This document shows positions 14,860 through 23,238 of a stretch of 64,000 nucleotides of DNA, one piece after another. The translations under genes and the position numbers were made by a program. The notes beneath the pieces are model-generated. The model saw only the letters and a program-made list of their open reading frames with translations. It ran no database searches and was not told where the DNA came from. The stretch is taken from NCBI GenBank assembly GCA_913056395.1, contig CAJXMG010000007.1:1-64000 (forward strand), given 5' to 3'. The first letter of the stretch is position 1; the number at the start of each line of letters is the position of its first letter. This DNA is from an uncultured bacterium (GTDB lineage: Bacteria > Planctomycetota > UBA8108 > UBA1146).

Positions 14860-14907
14860 GTGAGATGACTAGTGAGATGACTAGTGAGATGACTAGTGAG
14901 ATGACAG
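14860..14907 (+). repeat. 12-bp tandem repeat (GTGAGATGACTA) in the leader of the pseudopilin gene
   Basis: Three exact copies of GTGAGATGACTA (14860-14895) and a fourth with ten of twelve bases lie immediately before the AGGAG site of the next gene. As the unit is a multiple of three, it also encodes a repeated Met-Thr-Ser-Glu peptide in the frame starting at 14865. Confidence 0.9.
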
Positions 14908-14921
14908 GAGTGAAGCGATGA
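14865..14921 (+). CDS. Possible small leader ORF, (MTSE)3-MTGVKR
   Basis: Reading from ATG 14865 gives eighteen codons made of three MTSE repeats followed by MTGVKR and a TGA that overlaps the ATG of the pseudopilin gene as ATGA. The ribosome binding site of the large gene (AGGAG) lies within its last codons. It has no strong ribosome binding site of its own except what each repeat offers (GTGAG before ATG). It may be a translational-coupling leader or an accident of the repeat; nothing here proves translation. Confidence 0.3.
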   Translation: MTSEMTSEMTSEMTGVKR

Positions 14922-17900
14922 CCCAGGACGAAAGAGTCCAGGAGATGACAGGAAGATCGTCAAAGGGCGGTTCTTCCCGTTTCAACGATTCACAGCGCGG
15001 GTCGATGTTGCTGATCGCCCTCGCAGTGCTGACGTTGCTGTCGATCATTGCAGTGACCTTCGTGGCGTTGATGCGTCTCGAGCTCAAGGCGACTGAAAAC
15101 TTCCGGGACAAGAGTCGTGCACAACTGCTCTCCAAGTCCGCGGAGTCAGCGGTGATCTCGATGCTGCGCAGTCGGCCCTTCTGGGATATGCCGCGTCTGA
15201 TGAACCGGACCAATGCTCCGTGGATCTATGGCCTGGTGGGCGGAAACGGATTCAGTCGTGAAGGGGGGTTGCTCTCACTGAAAGAAAGTGAGGGAGACGA
15301 AGCCTCGCTTGCCTCGAACCTGAGCAGTCCTTCCTATCCGGGAGTTAACGCTGCAGATCCGGGTGAGGACCGTTTCAAGACCAAGTTGATCGACACCTCC
15401 GGTCAGATCTACCTGAATGGTGAGCAGGATACACTTGCCCAGATCCTGACCAATCTCGGTCGGGCCCTGAAGTCCAATGATCGATACGGGGTAAATCCCC
15501 TCTGGACCGGTCCCAATGAATCGGGTCGTCAGATCGACGGCGAAGAGATCATCAAGTTCAGAAATCGATTGCCCGATCGCCGCTTCTCATCGAAATCGGA
15601 GTTGGCCGCTCTGATCGGCCGCGAAAATCTGGCTCTCATCAGTGATTTCGTCACCGCTCATGCCTACGTCAATCCTTACACCTATCGTTCCTCCGCTGCG
15701 CTTCCGGTCGTCAACACTTTTGACTCCGGCAACAGGGGTGGCCAGAACATCGGCACGACCGGGGTGAATCGAGGAAATGATCCTCGAGACATTCAGGCCC
15801 AATCCGTGGTGGGGGCAACCCAGCTGACCTCCGAACCGAGAGCGCCCATCAACATCAATACGGCATCCGAGCCGGTATTGACTGCGGTGCTGACAGGTTT
15901 GGGTGGGCGCCGTGCTTTCCCCTTCATGCGGATCAGTAAGCAGAGCCTTGAAAGTGGCAATGCGGGCTCCATCGATCTGGGTGGTGGAACCCTGGCACCC
16001 GTCAAGGAAGAGTTGGCCATCCAGCAGACTCCGGTGTGGGTCTACAGTCAGCCGTTGCAGCTGGATCAAGCCCGTAATATCGCCCGATCGATCATTTCCC
16101 AGCGACGTGATCGGGGCCCCTTCAGGAGTTGGACTGCTTCGACCAGTTCGAATGAAGTCGGATTTGAAGACTTCGTCAACAACCTCCCGGCCAACCTGTT
16201 CCCACCGCCGTCATCGGTTTACGTGGTTAATCCACAGTCTAATCAGACTTCCAACTTTTATGGAGAACTGATCGGTGCCGATGGCTCGAGGGAGATGTGG
16301 CAGAGGGGCGTTCCCAACAGTGAGCGAGGATTGCGTCGACAGTTCAATCTTCCTGCCGATGGCAACAACGCATGGTACTACGAAATGATGCGTTCGATCC
16401 TGGTCTCGAATGCCAATCCGAATACCCGAATCAACAAGGTCAACCCGAATCGTCCTTCGTACCGCGCGGTCGACAAATCCGGACTCGTCAAATTGGCGGG
16501 TGCGGATTCCGGTTCACCCAATGCGGGGGATGTCCGCTTGGGTCACACCACCGAATTCTGCTTCGACAGCAAGGGGGTCTTCGAGATCACCAGTCTGGCG
16601 GAGATCACAGGAACCGGTCAGGGTAACGAAGTCTTCTCGGAGGCGGTATCTCGCAGCGTGGTCAAGGTTTTTGACGTTTATCACCACACGACTCAGGAGC
16701 AGTTTGAGCAGCCCTTCCGGGCCGTTCAGAAGAGCAGTTTTGCCAGTCGTGAGAATGTGACCACATGGCCCGATCCCATCGATGCACTGCAGCCGGAGTT
16801 TTACACCGGTTCCGACAAGGATGGGCGCGTCGAGATCACCGGCAAGATTGATGCAGAGATCGCCGCGACCAATCCGGCAACACGGGGGACTCGCTGGCTG
16901 AGTAACCCGACTTTGCGTCTGGCCCATACCTTCCGCTTCCGGGATGAGCAGTCGACCAGAACCTTGAGAAATCTTTTGCGGACCACCTCCAATCCGGAGG
17001 CAAAGATCCGCGAACTGGGCAAGGTTCTCGATGCGGATTACGCCCAGAAGGGAAGCACCTACAAGAAGCGTTACTCCTCCTACACCTGGGGCGCACAGGA
17101 CAGTGCACTGGAAGAGGAGAACATTCCTGAAGTGCTGATCGACGAAGCGGACCAGAACTCCGACATCATGCCGGACGGACTGAACAGCAGTATCTTCCGG
17201 ACATCCGCTCTGGGTGGCCGATTCTTGCGCCTTCCTGCGATGATTTTCCGCCAAACCCCTGCTGATCAGGGGGCCGTCGGACGCAACTATAACAATGACG
17301 TAGGAAACATGCCGTACTACAACGGTGCGGTGTCATTCTGGATCAAGCTCGAATTCAACGGCGACGATCCGACCTTCTCCGGTCTTCTTGGAGCAACGCA
17401 GGTTCAGACTGCTGTTGGTCAGAATCCCCAGGATTCTGAGGGAAGCCAGTTTTGGATCTGGAAAAACACTGAGGGCCAGTTACGTATCTCGCGCCTTTAC
17501 TACCACCAGGCATTTGCCAAGGGTTACACCAGCCAGGCGATTCCGTTGATCGGTAACGAAGACGAGGAAACCTCCGGTGAAGAAGAAGCGGAAACCGACG
17601 AGCAGAAGTTCTGGGCCAGAACCGACGTCGTCGTCAATGTGAGTAATTGGAGAGCCCATGAATGGCATCATGTGGCAGTTTCCTATGACGATCAGTCTGC
17701 GACAAACCGGATTCGTGTATGGGTTGACCATGAAAACACTGATGCCGTCAATCACAACATCGGTGAAGGCATGTTCTGTGCCCTGAACGAGGAGGAGCCT
17801 AAAGATCAGATCATGATCGGTGGTTTCTATCGTGACCAGGCAGTGGCCACTGAGGGTCTTTTCAAGTTTGGGACGAACTTTACTCGCCAGGGGGTGCAAA

Positions 17901-18460
17901 CCGCACCGTCGATCAAGCGTGTGCTTGCAAATGCGACCATCGACGAGTTTCGGGTCTACCTGGGTCAGTACACCCAGGATGACAGCCGAAAAGGCGGTTA
18001 TTACACCGAGAGACCGGCCAAGTACGCCAACGTCTTCATGGTGCCCTTTGAAGAAGGCATCCAGCGACGTAAGTTGCGCAATATGACGTGGACCCTCTAC
18101 TCACCGAAGATCTACTCGGGAGCCTCTGTTCAGTTCGATGAACCGGTGATGACGGTACTCAATGTCAATGGACAGAGTACGGGGCGGACGTTGCAGGATC
18201 CCGGAGGTAAAGCCGGGGGAGATGGCGGCGGTAGAAGCAATCAGCAGATCGCCGGAAAGTACCTGTACGCCACAGGAAGTCAGGATTACGGCACCGATTT
18301 CAATCTGGGCTTTTTGGGTTACGAGATTCAAATGCGGGCTGGAACCGCTCAGGGCGGAGCCCTCTCCGGCAGAACCATGGTGTCTCCGGCTTTGGATGAT
18401 GTAACCCTGTCCGTTTACCTGCCCTCTGCACGCTATCTGATCTCGGAGGTTTTGGAATGA
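14918..18460 (+). CDS. GspK-like pseudopilin fused to C-terminal LamG-type domain
   Basis: The 1180-residue protein begins with a short basic leader and then RGSMLLIALAVLTLLSIIAVTFVALMRLE, a type II secretion/type IV pilus class III-like signal followed by a hydrophobic helix. As in the minor pseudopilin GspK, the Glu normally at position 5 of the mature protein is absent. Near residue 308 is INTASEPVLTAVL, the helix-hairpin-helix-like motif of GspK. Residues about 795-1015 resemble a LamG/concanavalin fold (NGAVSFWIKLEF, HEWHHVAVSYDD, IRVWVDHENTD, IDEFRVYLGQY). GspK proteins are usually about 300-350 residues, so this one is greatly extended. AGGAG precedes the ATG. The next gene overlaps by ATGA. 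It probably caps or decorates a pseudopilus with a sugar- or protein-binding head; that is inference. Confidence 0.8.
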   Translation: MTQDERVQEMTGRSSKGGSSRFNDSQRGSMLLIALAVLTLLSIIAVTFVALMRLELKATENFRDKSRAQLLSKSAESAVISMLRSRPFWDMPRLMNRTNAPWIYGLVGGNGFSREGGLLSLKESEGDEASLASNLSSPSYPGVNAADPGEDRFKTKLIDTSGQIYLNGEQDTLAQILTNLGRALKSNDRYGVNPLWTGPNESGRQIDGEEIIKFRNRLPDRRFSSKSELAALIGRENLALISDFVTAHAYVNPYTYRSSAALPVVNTFDSGNRGGQNIGTTGVNRGNDPRDIQAQSVVGATQLTSEPRAPININTASEPVLTAVLTGLGGRRAFPFMRISKQSLESGNAGSIDLGGGTLAPVKEELAIQQTPVWVYSQPLQLDQARNIARSIISQRRDRGPFRSWTASTSSNEVGFEDFVNNLPANLFPPPSSVYVVNPQSNQTSNFYGELIGADGSREMWQRGVPNSERGLRRQFNLPADGNNAWYYEMMRSILVSNANPNTRINKVNPNRPSYRAVDKSGLVKLAGADSGSPNAGDVRLGHTTEFCFDSKGVFEITSLAEITGTGQGNEVFSEAVSRSVVKVFDVYHHTTQEQFEQPFRAVQKSSFASRENVTTWPDPIDALQPEFYTGSDKDGRVEITGKIDAEIAATNPATRGTRWLSNPTLRLAHTFRFRDEQSTRTLRNLLRTTSNPEAKIRELGKVLDADYAQKGSTYKKRYSSYTWGAQDSALEEENIPEVLIDEADQNSDIMPDGLNSSIFRTSALGGRFLRLPAMIFRQTPADQGAVGRNYNNDVGNMPYYNGAVSFWIKLEFNGDDPTFSGLLGATQVQTAVGQNPQDSEGSQFWIWKNTEGQLRISRLYYHQAFAKGYTSQAIPLIGNEDEETSGEEEAETDEQKFWARTDVVVNVSNWRAHEWHHVAVSYDDQSATNRIRVWVDHENTDAVNHNIGEGMFCALNEEEPKDQIMIGGFYRDQAVATEGLFKFGTNFTRQGVQTAPSIKRVLANATIDEFRVYLGQYTQDDSRKGGYYTERPAKYANVFMVPFEEGIQRRKLRNMTWTLYSPKIYSGASVQFDEPVMTVLNVNGQSTGRTLQDPGGKAGGDGGGRSNQQIAGKYLYATGSQDYGTDFNLGFLGYEIQMRAGTAQGGALSGRTMVSPALDDVTLSVYLPSARYLISEVLE

Positions 18461-19437
18461 ACCCGTTCCCTTTGACTCGCCGGGGGAGCCTTTTCACTGC
18501 TCTGGCAATCTTTCTGTTTGTTGCTCTTGCGCCCCTGTCTCTCGAAGCACAGGGGGAGGGGCGTGGACCGAACGGGGAAGATCTTCGTCTCCTCGAATTG
18601 CTGAAGATTGAAGTCAGCAAGGATGACAAAACCGGGCGTTACATTCTCGATGTTCAGGGCAAGGCCCCCAAGATGCCGGCTGGCACCAAGGTCGACCTGC
18701 TTTTGACCTGGCGTTCACAACTGGTGGAAACCTTTACAGTTACACTGCCCGTGAGCAGGAAGTTTCGTGAGAGTTTCAAGCTCAAGCCTTTGGAAGCTTC
18801 TTCACACAAATACATGTTCCGATCGGTCATCGATCCGAAAAAGCAGACCTCAAAGGTGAAAAAAGAGTTGGCCGGGGATGAGGACCTGTTTCCGCCCGCT
18901 GCCGCTCCCTGGACCGAGTTTCACTTCGACAAGCAGTTTGTCATCGGCTCTCCCGAAGAAATTGCTGCTGCCAAGAAGTTGATTCAGGATTACTTCGTCA
19001 ACACTTATACCGAGTTGGCCAAGATCGATGCTTTGGTGAAAAAGAGCATTGCGGACTGCTCGGAAGGTCTGGACTTTCGCAAATCCAGCGGCGAGTTCGA
19101 CGAGTCTGCCTGGCGAAAATTCATGGACAAGAAAGTCATCGAGAAGGTCACGGATTATCAGGAGGAAATCGTCAAGGGTTTCACGGATCCGAAGTTTTTG
19201 GCTTATCGATTGGGTCTCTCCCATCTACGGGATTTGTCCATCGCCGTAGCCAAGCGTGCGACCCATGAATCCATCAAACTCTATCGGGTAGAGGGTCTGG
19301 ATCCTTCCCAGAATGATGTGAAACCTGAAAAACTGGATATCAAGGTGAAGTCCGGGAACCGTGTTCCCCGCAACTCTGATCTCAATAATCTGGTCGAAAA
19401 AATCAATGCGCTGATCGGCGTGGGAGACGAAGAATGA
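18457..19437 (+). CDS. Secreted protein of unknown function, paralogue of the next gene
   Basis: The start ATG overlaps the pseudopilin stop (ATGA). The 326-residue product has a signal peptide (about residues 1-31, ending near LSLEAQG). The mature part has an N-terminal beta-rich section (PAGTKVDLLLTWRSQLVETFTVTLP), then a helical section with APWTEFHFDKQFVIGSPEEIAAAKKL. The next protein has the same arrangement (IDFQIRWRTFVLYDFKITL and APWKQSFWRQKFDIGSATDIEKAKK), so the two arose by duplication. I recognise no known family. Tight coupling to the pseudopilin gene suggests an exported or periplasmic partner of that system. Confidence 0.82.
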   Translation: MNPFPLTRRGSLFTALAIFLFVALAPLSLEAQGEGRGPNGEDLRLLELLKIEVSKDDKTGRYILDVQGKAPKMPAGTKVDLLLTWRSQLVETFTVTLPVSRKFRESFKLKPLEASSHKYMFRSVIDPKKQTSKVKKELAGDEDLFPPAAAPWTEFHFDKQFVIGSPEEIAAAKKLIQDYFVNTYTELAKIDALVKKSIADCSEGLDFRKSSGEFDESAWRKFMDKKVIEKVTDYQEEIVKGFTDPKFLAYRLGLSHLRDLSIAVAKRATHESIKLYRVEGLDPSQNDVKPEKLDIKVKSGNRVPRNSDLNNLVEKINALIGVGDEE

Positions 19438-20423
19438 TGATGAAACTCTTGAGCTTCAAATCGCCAAAAAACGGCGGGGCCTTCATTGTTTTATTGTGGA
19501 TCGCCGTTTTGGGCATGGGGACACTGGTCTCCGCTCCGGGATGGGCCCAGGACGACGAGAGTGGGCCGCCCAAACCGCCTCCGACCTTTATCGAGTTGAC
19601 CAGCGTCAAGGCGATTAAGGTCAAAGACAATTGGCAGCTTCGGGTTGCTGGTAAGGCTACTGATCTTCCTTCAGGCTGCGTCATCGATTTCCAGATTCGC
19701 TGGAGAACCTTCGTGCTGTACGACTTCAAGATCACCCTCGACGGTTCGCGCCGAATTGATGAAAAGATCGACCTCAAAGGGCTTGTTGGTTCCATCAGTG
19801 GTGCGCAGTTGAGGTCGGAAGTTCAGCCCTCTTCCCAGAGTCGCGCTGTTCAGGATGCGATGTCGAAGGACAAGAAAAAGTATCCGATTGAAACAGCACC
19901 ATGGAAGCAGTCCTTCTGGCGTCAAAAGTTTGACATCGGTTCAGCGACCGATATCGAAAAAGCCAAGAAGAACGCCCAGTCCTTCTTCCTGGCAAAAACC
20001 AAGGAAGTGCTCAGTTTGCAAAGGGCTTTTGAAAAGGCTCGCACTGAAGCCATCGATGGAGCCCGCTTTCAGAAGGGTGGCAAGTTTGATGGAGAATCAT
20101 GGCAATCGTTCGTTGAGCGTGAATGTCGTGAAAAAATCCGTAAACTTCAAAAGGACATCAAGGAATCGTCCAAGAGCCTGGACATGATTCCCCAATCCCG
20201 GGACATGAAGTATCTCGTGGAGATCGTCAATGCCGTTGCCAAGCGATCCTATGATCGATCGATCAGCTTGTATCGCGAACTGGGCCTGAACCCGGATGTC
20301 GCTGACATGAGTCCGAAGGATATCGACGTGAATTGTCGTTCCACCAAATTGAGCAGTCTTCAGAAAACGGTCGAGAGGCTCTTCGAGAGTCAGCAGATCG
20401 ACATGTCGCAACTGTCGAGCTGA
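19434..20423 (+). CDS. Secreted protein of unknown function, paralogue of the preceding gene
   Basis: The start overlaps the preceding stop by ATGA; three in-frame ATGs follow one another (MMMKLL), so the exact start could be 19434, 19437 or 19440. The 329-residue product has a signal peptide ending near APGWAQ. It shares with its upstream neighbour the WR-F-V-DFKITL strand region and the APW-KFDIGSATDIEKAKK helix, then a Lys/Arg-rich helical C-terminus. A strong T-tailed hairpin 57 nt after the stop ends the operon. Function unknown; probably works with the upstream pseudopilin. Confidence 0.82.
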   Translation: MMMKLLSFKSPKNGGAFIVLLWIAVLGMGTLVSAPGWAQDDESGPPKPPPTFIELTSVKAIKVKDNWQLRVAGKATDLPSGCVIDFQIRWRTFVLYDFKITLDGSRRIDEKIDLKGLVGSISGAQLRSEVQPSSQSRAVQDAMSKDKKKYPIETAPWKQSFWRQKFDIGSATDIEKAKKNAQSFFLAKTKEVLSLQRAFEKARTEAIDGARFQKGGKFDGESWQSFVERECREKIRKLQKDIKESSKSLDMIPQSRDMKYLVEIVNAVAKRSYDRSISLYRELGLNPDVADMSPKDIDVNCRSTKLSSLQKTVERLFESQQIDMSQLSS

Positions 20424-20480
20424 AGGGGGCCATCCTTTGGAGAGGTTCTTGCGACACTCTGGTGAGAACGGTGCGGAATC

Positions 20481-20515
20481 GGGCGAGGCTGACCAGCGTC
20501 AGCCCCGCCCTTTTT
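20481..20515 (+). terminator. Rho-independent terminator of the pseudopilin operon
   Basis: GGGCGAGGCTGAC (20481-20493) pairs with GTCAGCCCCGCCC (20498-20510) with one mismatch, a 4-nt loop and TTTTT at 20511-20515. It lies 57 nt past the stop of the last secreted-protein gene. Confidence 0.88.
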
Positions 20516-20586
20516 CGTCTGGGATCACGCCTGAAGAGTCTTCGCCATTGGCCCGTCGGGCTCGGACTTTATCTTCCAGGGGGTCT

Positions 20587-20850
20587 TTGAAATCTCTTCG
20601 TGATTTGCAGGTCTCTGATTCCACAAGTCCCCCGACTGACCCGCTGTTCACCGAGTTGCCGGAAGAGGGTCAGGTAGAATCGGTACGAACGGGTGAGTGG
20701 GTTCCCAATCTGGACCACGAGCTGGATCAGGCCCATCGGTTTACCCTTTTGGGTCGAATCTACCGTCCGATCCGGAACTTCTTTCGTAAGGCTCTGGGAG
20801 AGTCACTGTTTGGGGGGCGATCCACCGACTCGTCCAAGGAGGGATCGTAA
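20587..20850 (+). CDS. Small hypothetical protein (start uncertain)
   Basis: The ORF track gives 20437-20850 from a TTG, but that reading crosses the strong terminator at 20481-20515, so a start past the terminator is more likely. TTG 20587 is in frame after AGGGGG, although the spacing is short. The C-terminal part (PNLDHELDQAHRFTLLGRIYRPIRNFFRKALGESLFGG) looks protein-like, with an amphipathic basic helix; the N-terminal part does not. No family is recognised. It could also be non-coding sequence between convergent operons. Confidence 0.4.
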   Translation: MKSLRDLQVSDSTSPPTDPLFTELPEEGQVESVRTGEWVPNLDHELDQAHRFTLLGRIYRPIRNFFRKALGESLFGGRSTDSSKEGS

Positions 20851-20934
20851 TCCCCATTTCAGAATGGGATTGATCCCGCATTCAGTCGTCTGTGCTTTCC
20901 TTCGACGACCTTGGAGCAGGCGGATTGTCGAGGA

Positions 20935-22233
20935 TCAGCTTTCGCTGGGAATCGGCCCCGCGTTCCAGCGGTAGACACCGATGTCACTGCGGTGGATCTT
21001 GCCTTCAAAGTGAATCTGATCTGCACGGGAGTAAGCCTTGAGACGTGCTTCTTCCAGATCTTCTCCCAGTGCTGTGACACCCAGGACCCTTCCTCCGGAA
21101 ACCTCTACTTCACCGTTATCGGCGAAACGTGTACCGGCGTGAAAAACCTGAACGTCATCGTCGATCTCTGAGAACAGGTTTCCGCTGATGAGTTGTCCTT
21201 TACCCGGGTTTTCGGGGTAGCCCTCAGAAGCCAGTACCAGGCAAAGTGCGGAACGGGGATCCCACTGGATCGAAGCGGTGGAAGGACCGCTGGTGGCAGT
21301 GGCTTCCAGCAGATCGACAAAGTCACTTTTCATTCGCAGCAATACCGGTTGTGTCTCAGGGTCACCGAGGCGGCAGTTGTACTCGAGAACGCGGGGGCCC
21401 TCCTGAGTCCACATGATGCCGACATACAAGACTCCCGAATAATCGATACCGTCCTTGATCAATCCCTGAAGGGAAGGTTCGACAATGGTTCTGCGAACCA
21501 GGTCGAGATCCTCTGCTGTGGTGAAGGTGCCGGGACAGAAGGCTCCCATGCCCCCTGTATTGGGGCCTGTGTTTCCATCTCCGAGGGGTTTATGGTCCTG
21601 GGCAGGAGGGAGGAGAAGCGCATCTTCGCCATTCACTACGGCGAGAATGGAGACTTCAGGACCCTCCATCATTTCTTCGATGACGACCGTTTTTCCACTG
21701 TCGCCAAAAAGGGCTCCATCCAGCATTCCGGTGGCCACCTCGGTGGCATGTTGATGGTCCTCGCAAAGAATCACTCCCTTTCCCGCAGCCAGGCCACTTG
21801 CCTTGACGACGACTCTTTCAGGCAGGGTGGAGAGTGCTGCAGGAAGTTGATCAACATGGTCGACGGTGCTGGAACGTGCTGTCGGAATCTCGTGTCTCTG
21901 CATGAAATCCTTGGCGAAGGCCTTGGATCCTTCCAGCATCGCACCTTTTGAGTCTGGGCCAAAACAGGGGATTCCTTCGGCTCTCAAGAGGTCTGCGAGT
22001 CCATCGACCAGAGGGGCTTCGGGTCCGATGACAACATGAGCCACCGCTTCTTCCGAACAACGTTGGACGAATTCTGCGAAGTTATTTTTGGAAACTGCTG
22101 GCCAGCAAGCTCCAAGACGGGACATTCCGGGATTCCCCGGTGCGGAGATCACTTCACTCACTCGGGGTGAGCGCGCCAATTGAAGTGCGATGGCGTGTTC
22201 ACGGCCACCGGATCCGACCACGACGATCTTCAT
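20935..22233 (-). CDS. purD: Phosphoribosylamine--glycine ligase (GAR synthetase)
   Basis: PurD joins glycine to phosphoribosylamine with ATP in the second step of purine synthesis. The product (432 aa) begins MKIVVVGSGGREHAIALQL, the typical N-terminal dinucleotide-like loop, and has the ATP-grasp region (VVVKASGLAAGKGVILCED, EEMMEGPEVSILAV, NTGGMGAFCPG, VLEYNCRLGDPETQPVLLRM). I moved the start from 22335 to ATG 22233, which has AGAGGG upstream; the longer reading would overlap the prenyltransferase gene. It lies 17 bp after that gene in the dxr-rseP cluster. Confidence 0.97.
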   Translation of the reverse strand: MKIVVVGSGGREHAIALQLARSPRVSEVISAPGNPGMSRLGACWPAVSKNNFAEFVQRCSEEAVAHVVIGPEAPLVDGLADLLRAEGIPCFGPDSKGAMLEGSKAFAKDFMQRHEIPTARSSTVDHVDQLPAALSTLPERVVVKASGLAAGKGVILCEDHQHATEVATGMLDGALFGDSGKTVVIEEMMEGPEVSILAVVNGEDALLLPPAQDHKPLGDGNTGPNTGGMGAFCPGTFTTAEDLDLVRRTIVEPSLQGLIKDGIDYSGVLYVGIMWTQEGPRVLEYNCRLGDPETQPVLLRMKSDFVDLLEATATSGPSTASIQWDPRSALCLVLASEGYPENPGKGQLISGNLFSEIDDDVQVFHAGTRFADNGEVEVSGGRVLGVTALGEDLEEARLKAYSRADQIHFEGKIHRSDIGVYRWNAGPIPSES

Positions 22234-22250
22234 GGTTTTGCCCTCTCTGT

Positions 22251-23234
22251 TCAGGAATTCTGTGGGGGTGATTGTAAGGTGCGATCCCTGAATCCCAAAC
22301 CGAAGATCACCCACAGAAACCAGAGGATGATCCACAGGGGAAGTCCGACGATCGAAAGTGTAGCTGCCGTTCCGGACTGCACTTGGTGCGGTGAATCAGT
22401 AAACAGGTGCTCGCAGGCCCAGGACCAGAGGAAGTTGAAATCGATCCACGTCATCAGGGACAGAAACAGGAAGGTCGTTCGCTGGGGAGAGAGGGGGGGA
22501 GTTTTCTTGACTTGGAGCAGGAAAGAAAACAGCAATCCATGCAGATAGAGTGCGAGGACAGTGGCGCTCAGGTCGCCCTTGCCAAAGAGATAGGCATAGA
22601 GAAATGGAAGAGTGAAGGCAAAAACTACACCTGCTTTGCGGATCTTCAAGGCTGTGGGGCGCGACCGTTCCTCTTCCATGGAGAAGTGGGTGACTGCGAA
22701 GATGTAGATGGTCATCGTCACGGCATGAAGAGTTGCCAGAGAGTTCCATTCCGGGAGGAAACCTAGATAAAGGGTGGTACTTGAGAAGATCAACAAGCCT
22801 CGAACCAGACCCATGCAAAGGGGACCCAAAAGCGGGACGAGCTTGAAAGCACAATTGTAGAGAAGAATCGATCCGAGAGTCCCGGCACTGAACAGGAGCC
22901 CTTTGGCAGCGACATCCCCTCTCATGAGGTAGATCCCGGCCGCAGTAAACAGAGCTCCGAAAAGAGACAGAGCAATCAAACGGTCGGCTGTTTTCAGGCT
23001 GATTTCCCCACTGACGAGAGGGCGTGGAGGTTGCAGGCCATTTGCGGCATTCTCCCGATCCCGTTCCACATCGAGGCGATCATTGAGAGCCATGCCAAAG
23101 AAGTAAAAGCAAGCTCCCTGGATCAGCAGAAGAATGGTCAGTGCAGTGTCCCAGGGACCTCCAGAGATCAAGGTTGCCACCAGCACGTTCAAGAGAACTG
23201 TGGGCAGCAGTTTGATTCTCAGAAAGCGCAGCAA
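22251..23234 (-). CDS. UbiA-family prenyltransferase
   Basis: The 327-residue membrane protein shows the first Asp-rich motif of the UbiA family, NDRLDVERDRENAANG, followed by RPLVSGEIS, and roughly eight hydrophobic segments. The second Asp-rich motif is weakly conserved. UbiA enzymes move prenyl chains onto quinones, hemes or other acceptors; the acceptor here cannot be inferred, and it also resembles EboC-like members of the family. The start is TTG 23234, five bases past the protease stop, with GGTGA as a modest ribosome binding site. It probably shares the dxr-rseP-purD transcript. Confidence 0.85.
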   Translation of the reverse strand: MLRFLRIKLLPTVLLNVLVATLISGGPWDTALTILLLIQGACFYFFGMALNDRLDVERDRENAANGLQPPRPLVSGEISLKTADRLIALSLFGALFTAAGIYLMRGDVAAKGLLFSAGTLGSILLYNCAFKLVPLLGPLCMGLVRGLLIFSSTTLYLGFLPEWNSLATLHAVTMTIYIFAVTHFSMEEERSRPTALKIRKAGVVFAFTLPFLYAYLFGKGDLSATVLALYLHGLLFSFLLQVKKTPPLSPQRTTFLFLSLMTWIDFNFLWSWACEHLFTDSPHQVQSGTAATLSIVGLPLWIILWFLWVIFGLGFRDRTLQSPPQNS

Positions 23235-23238
23235 CGGA

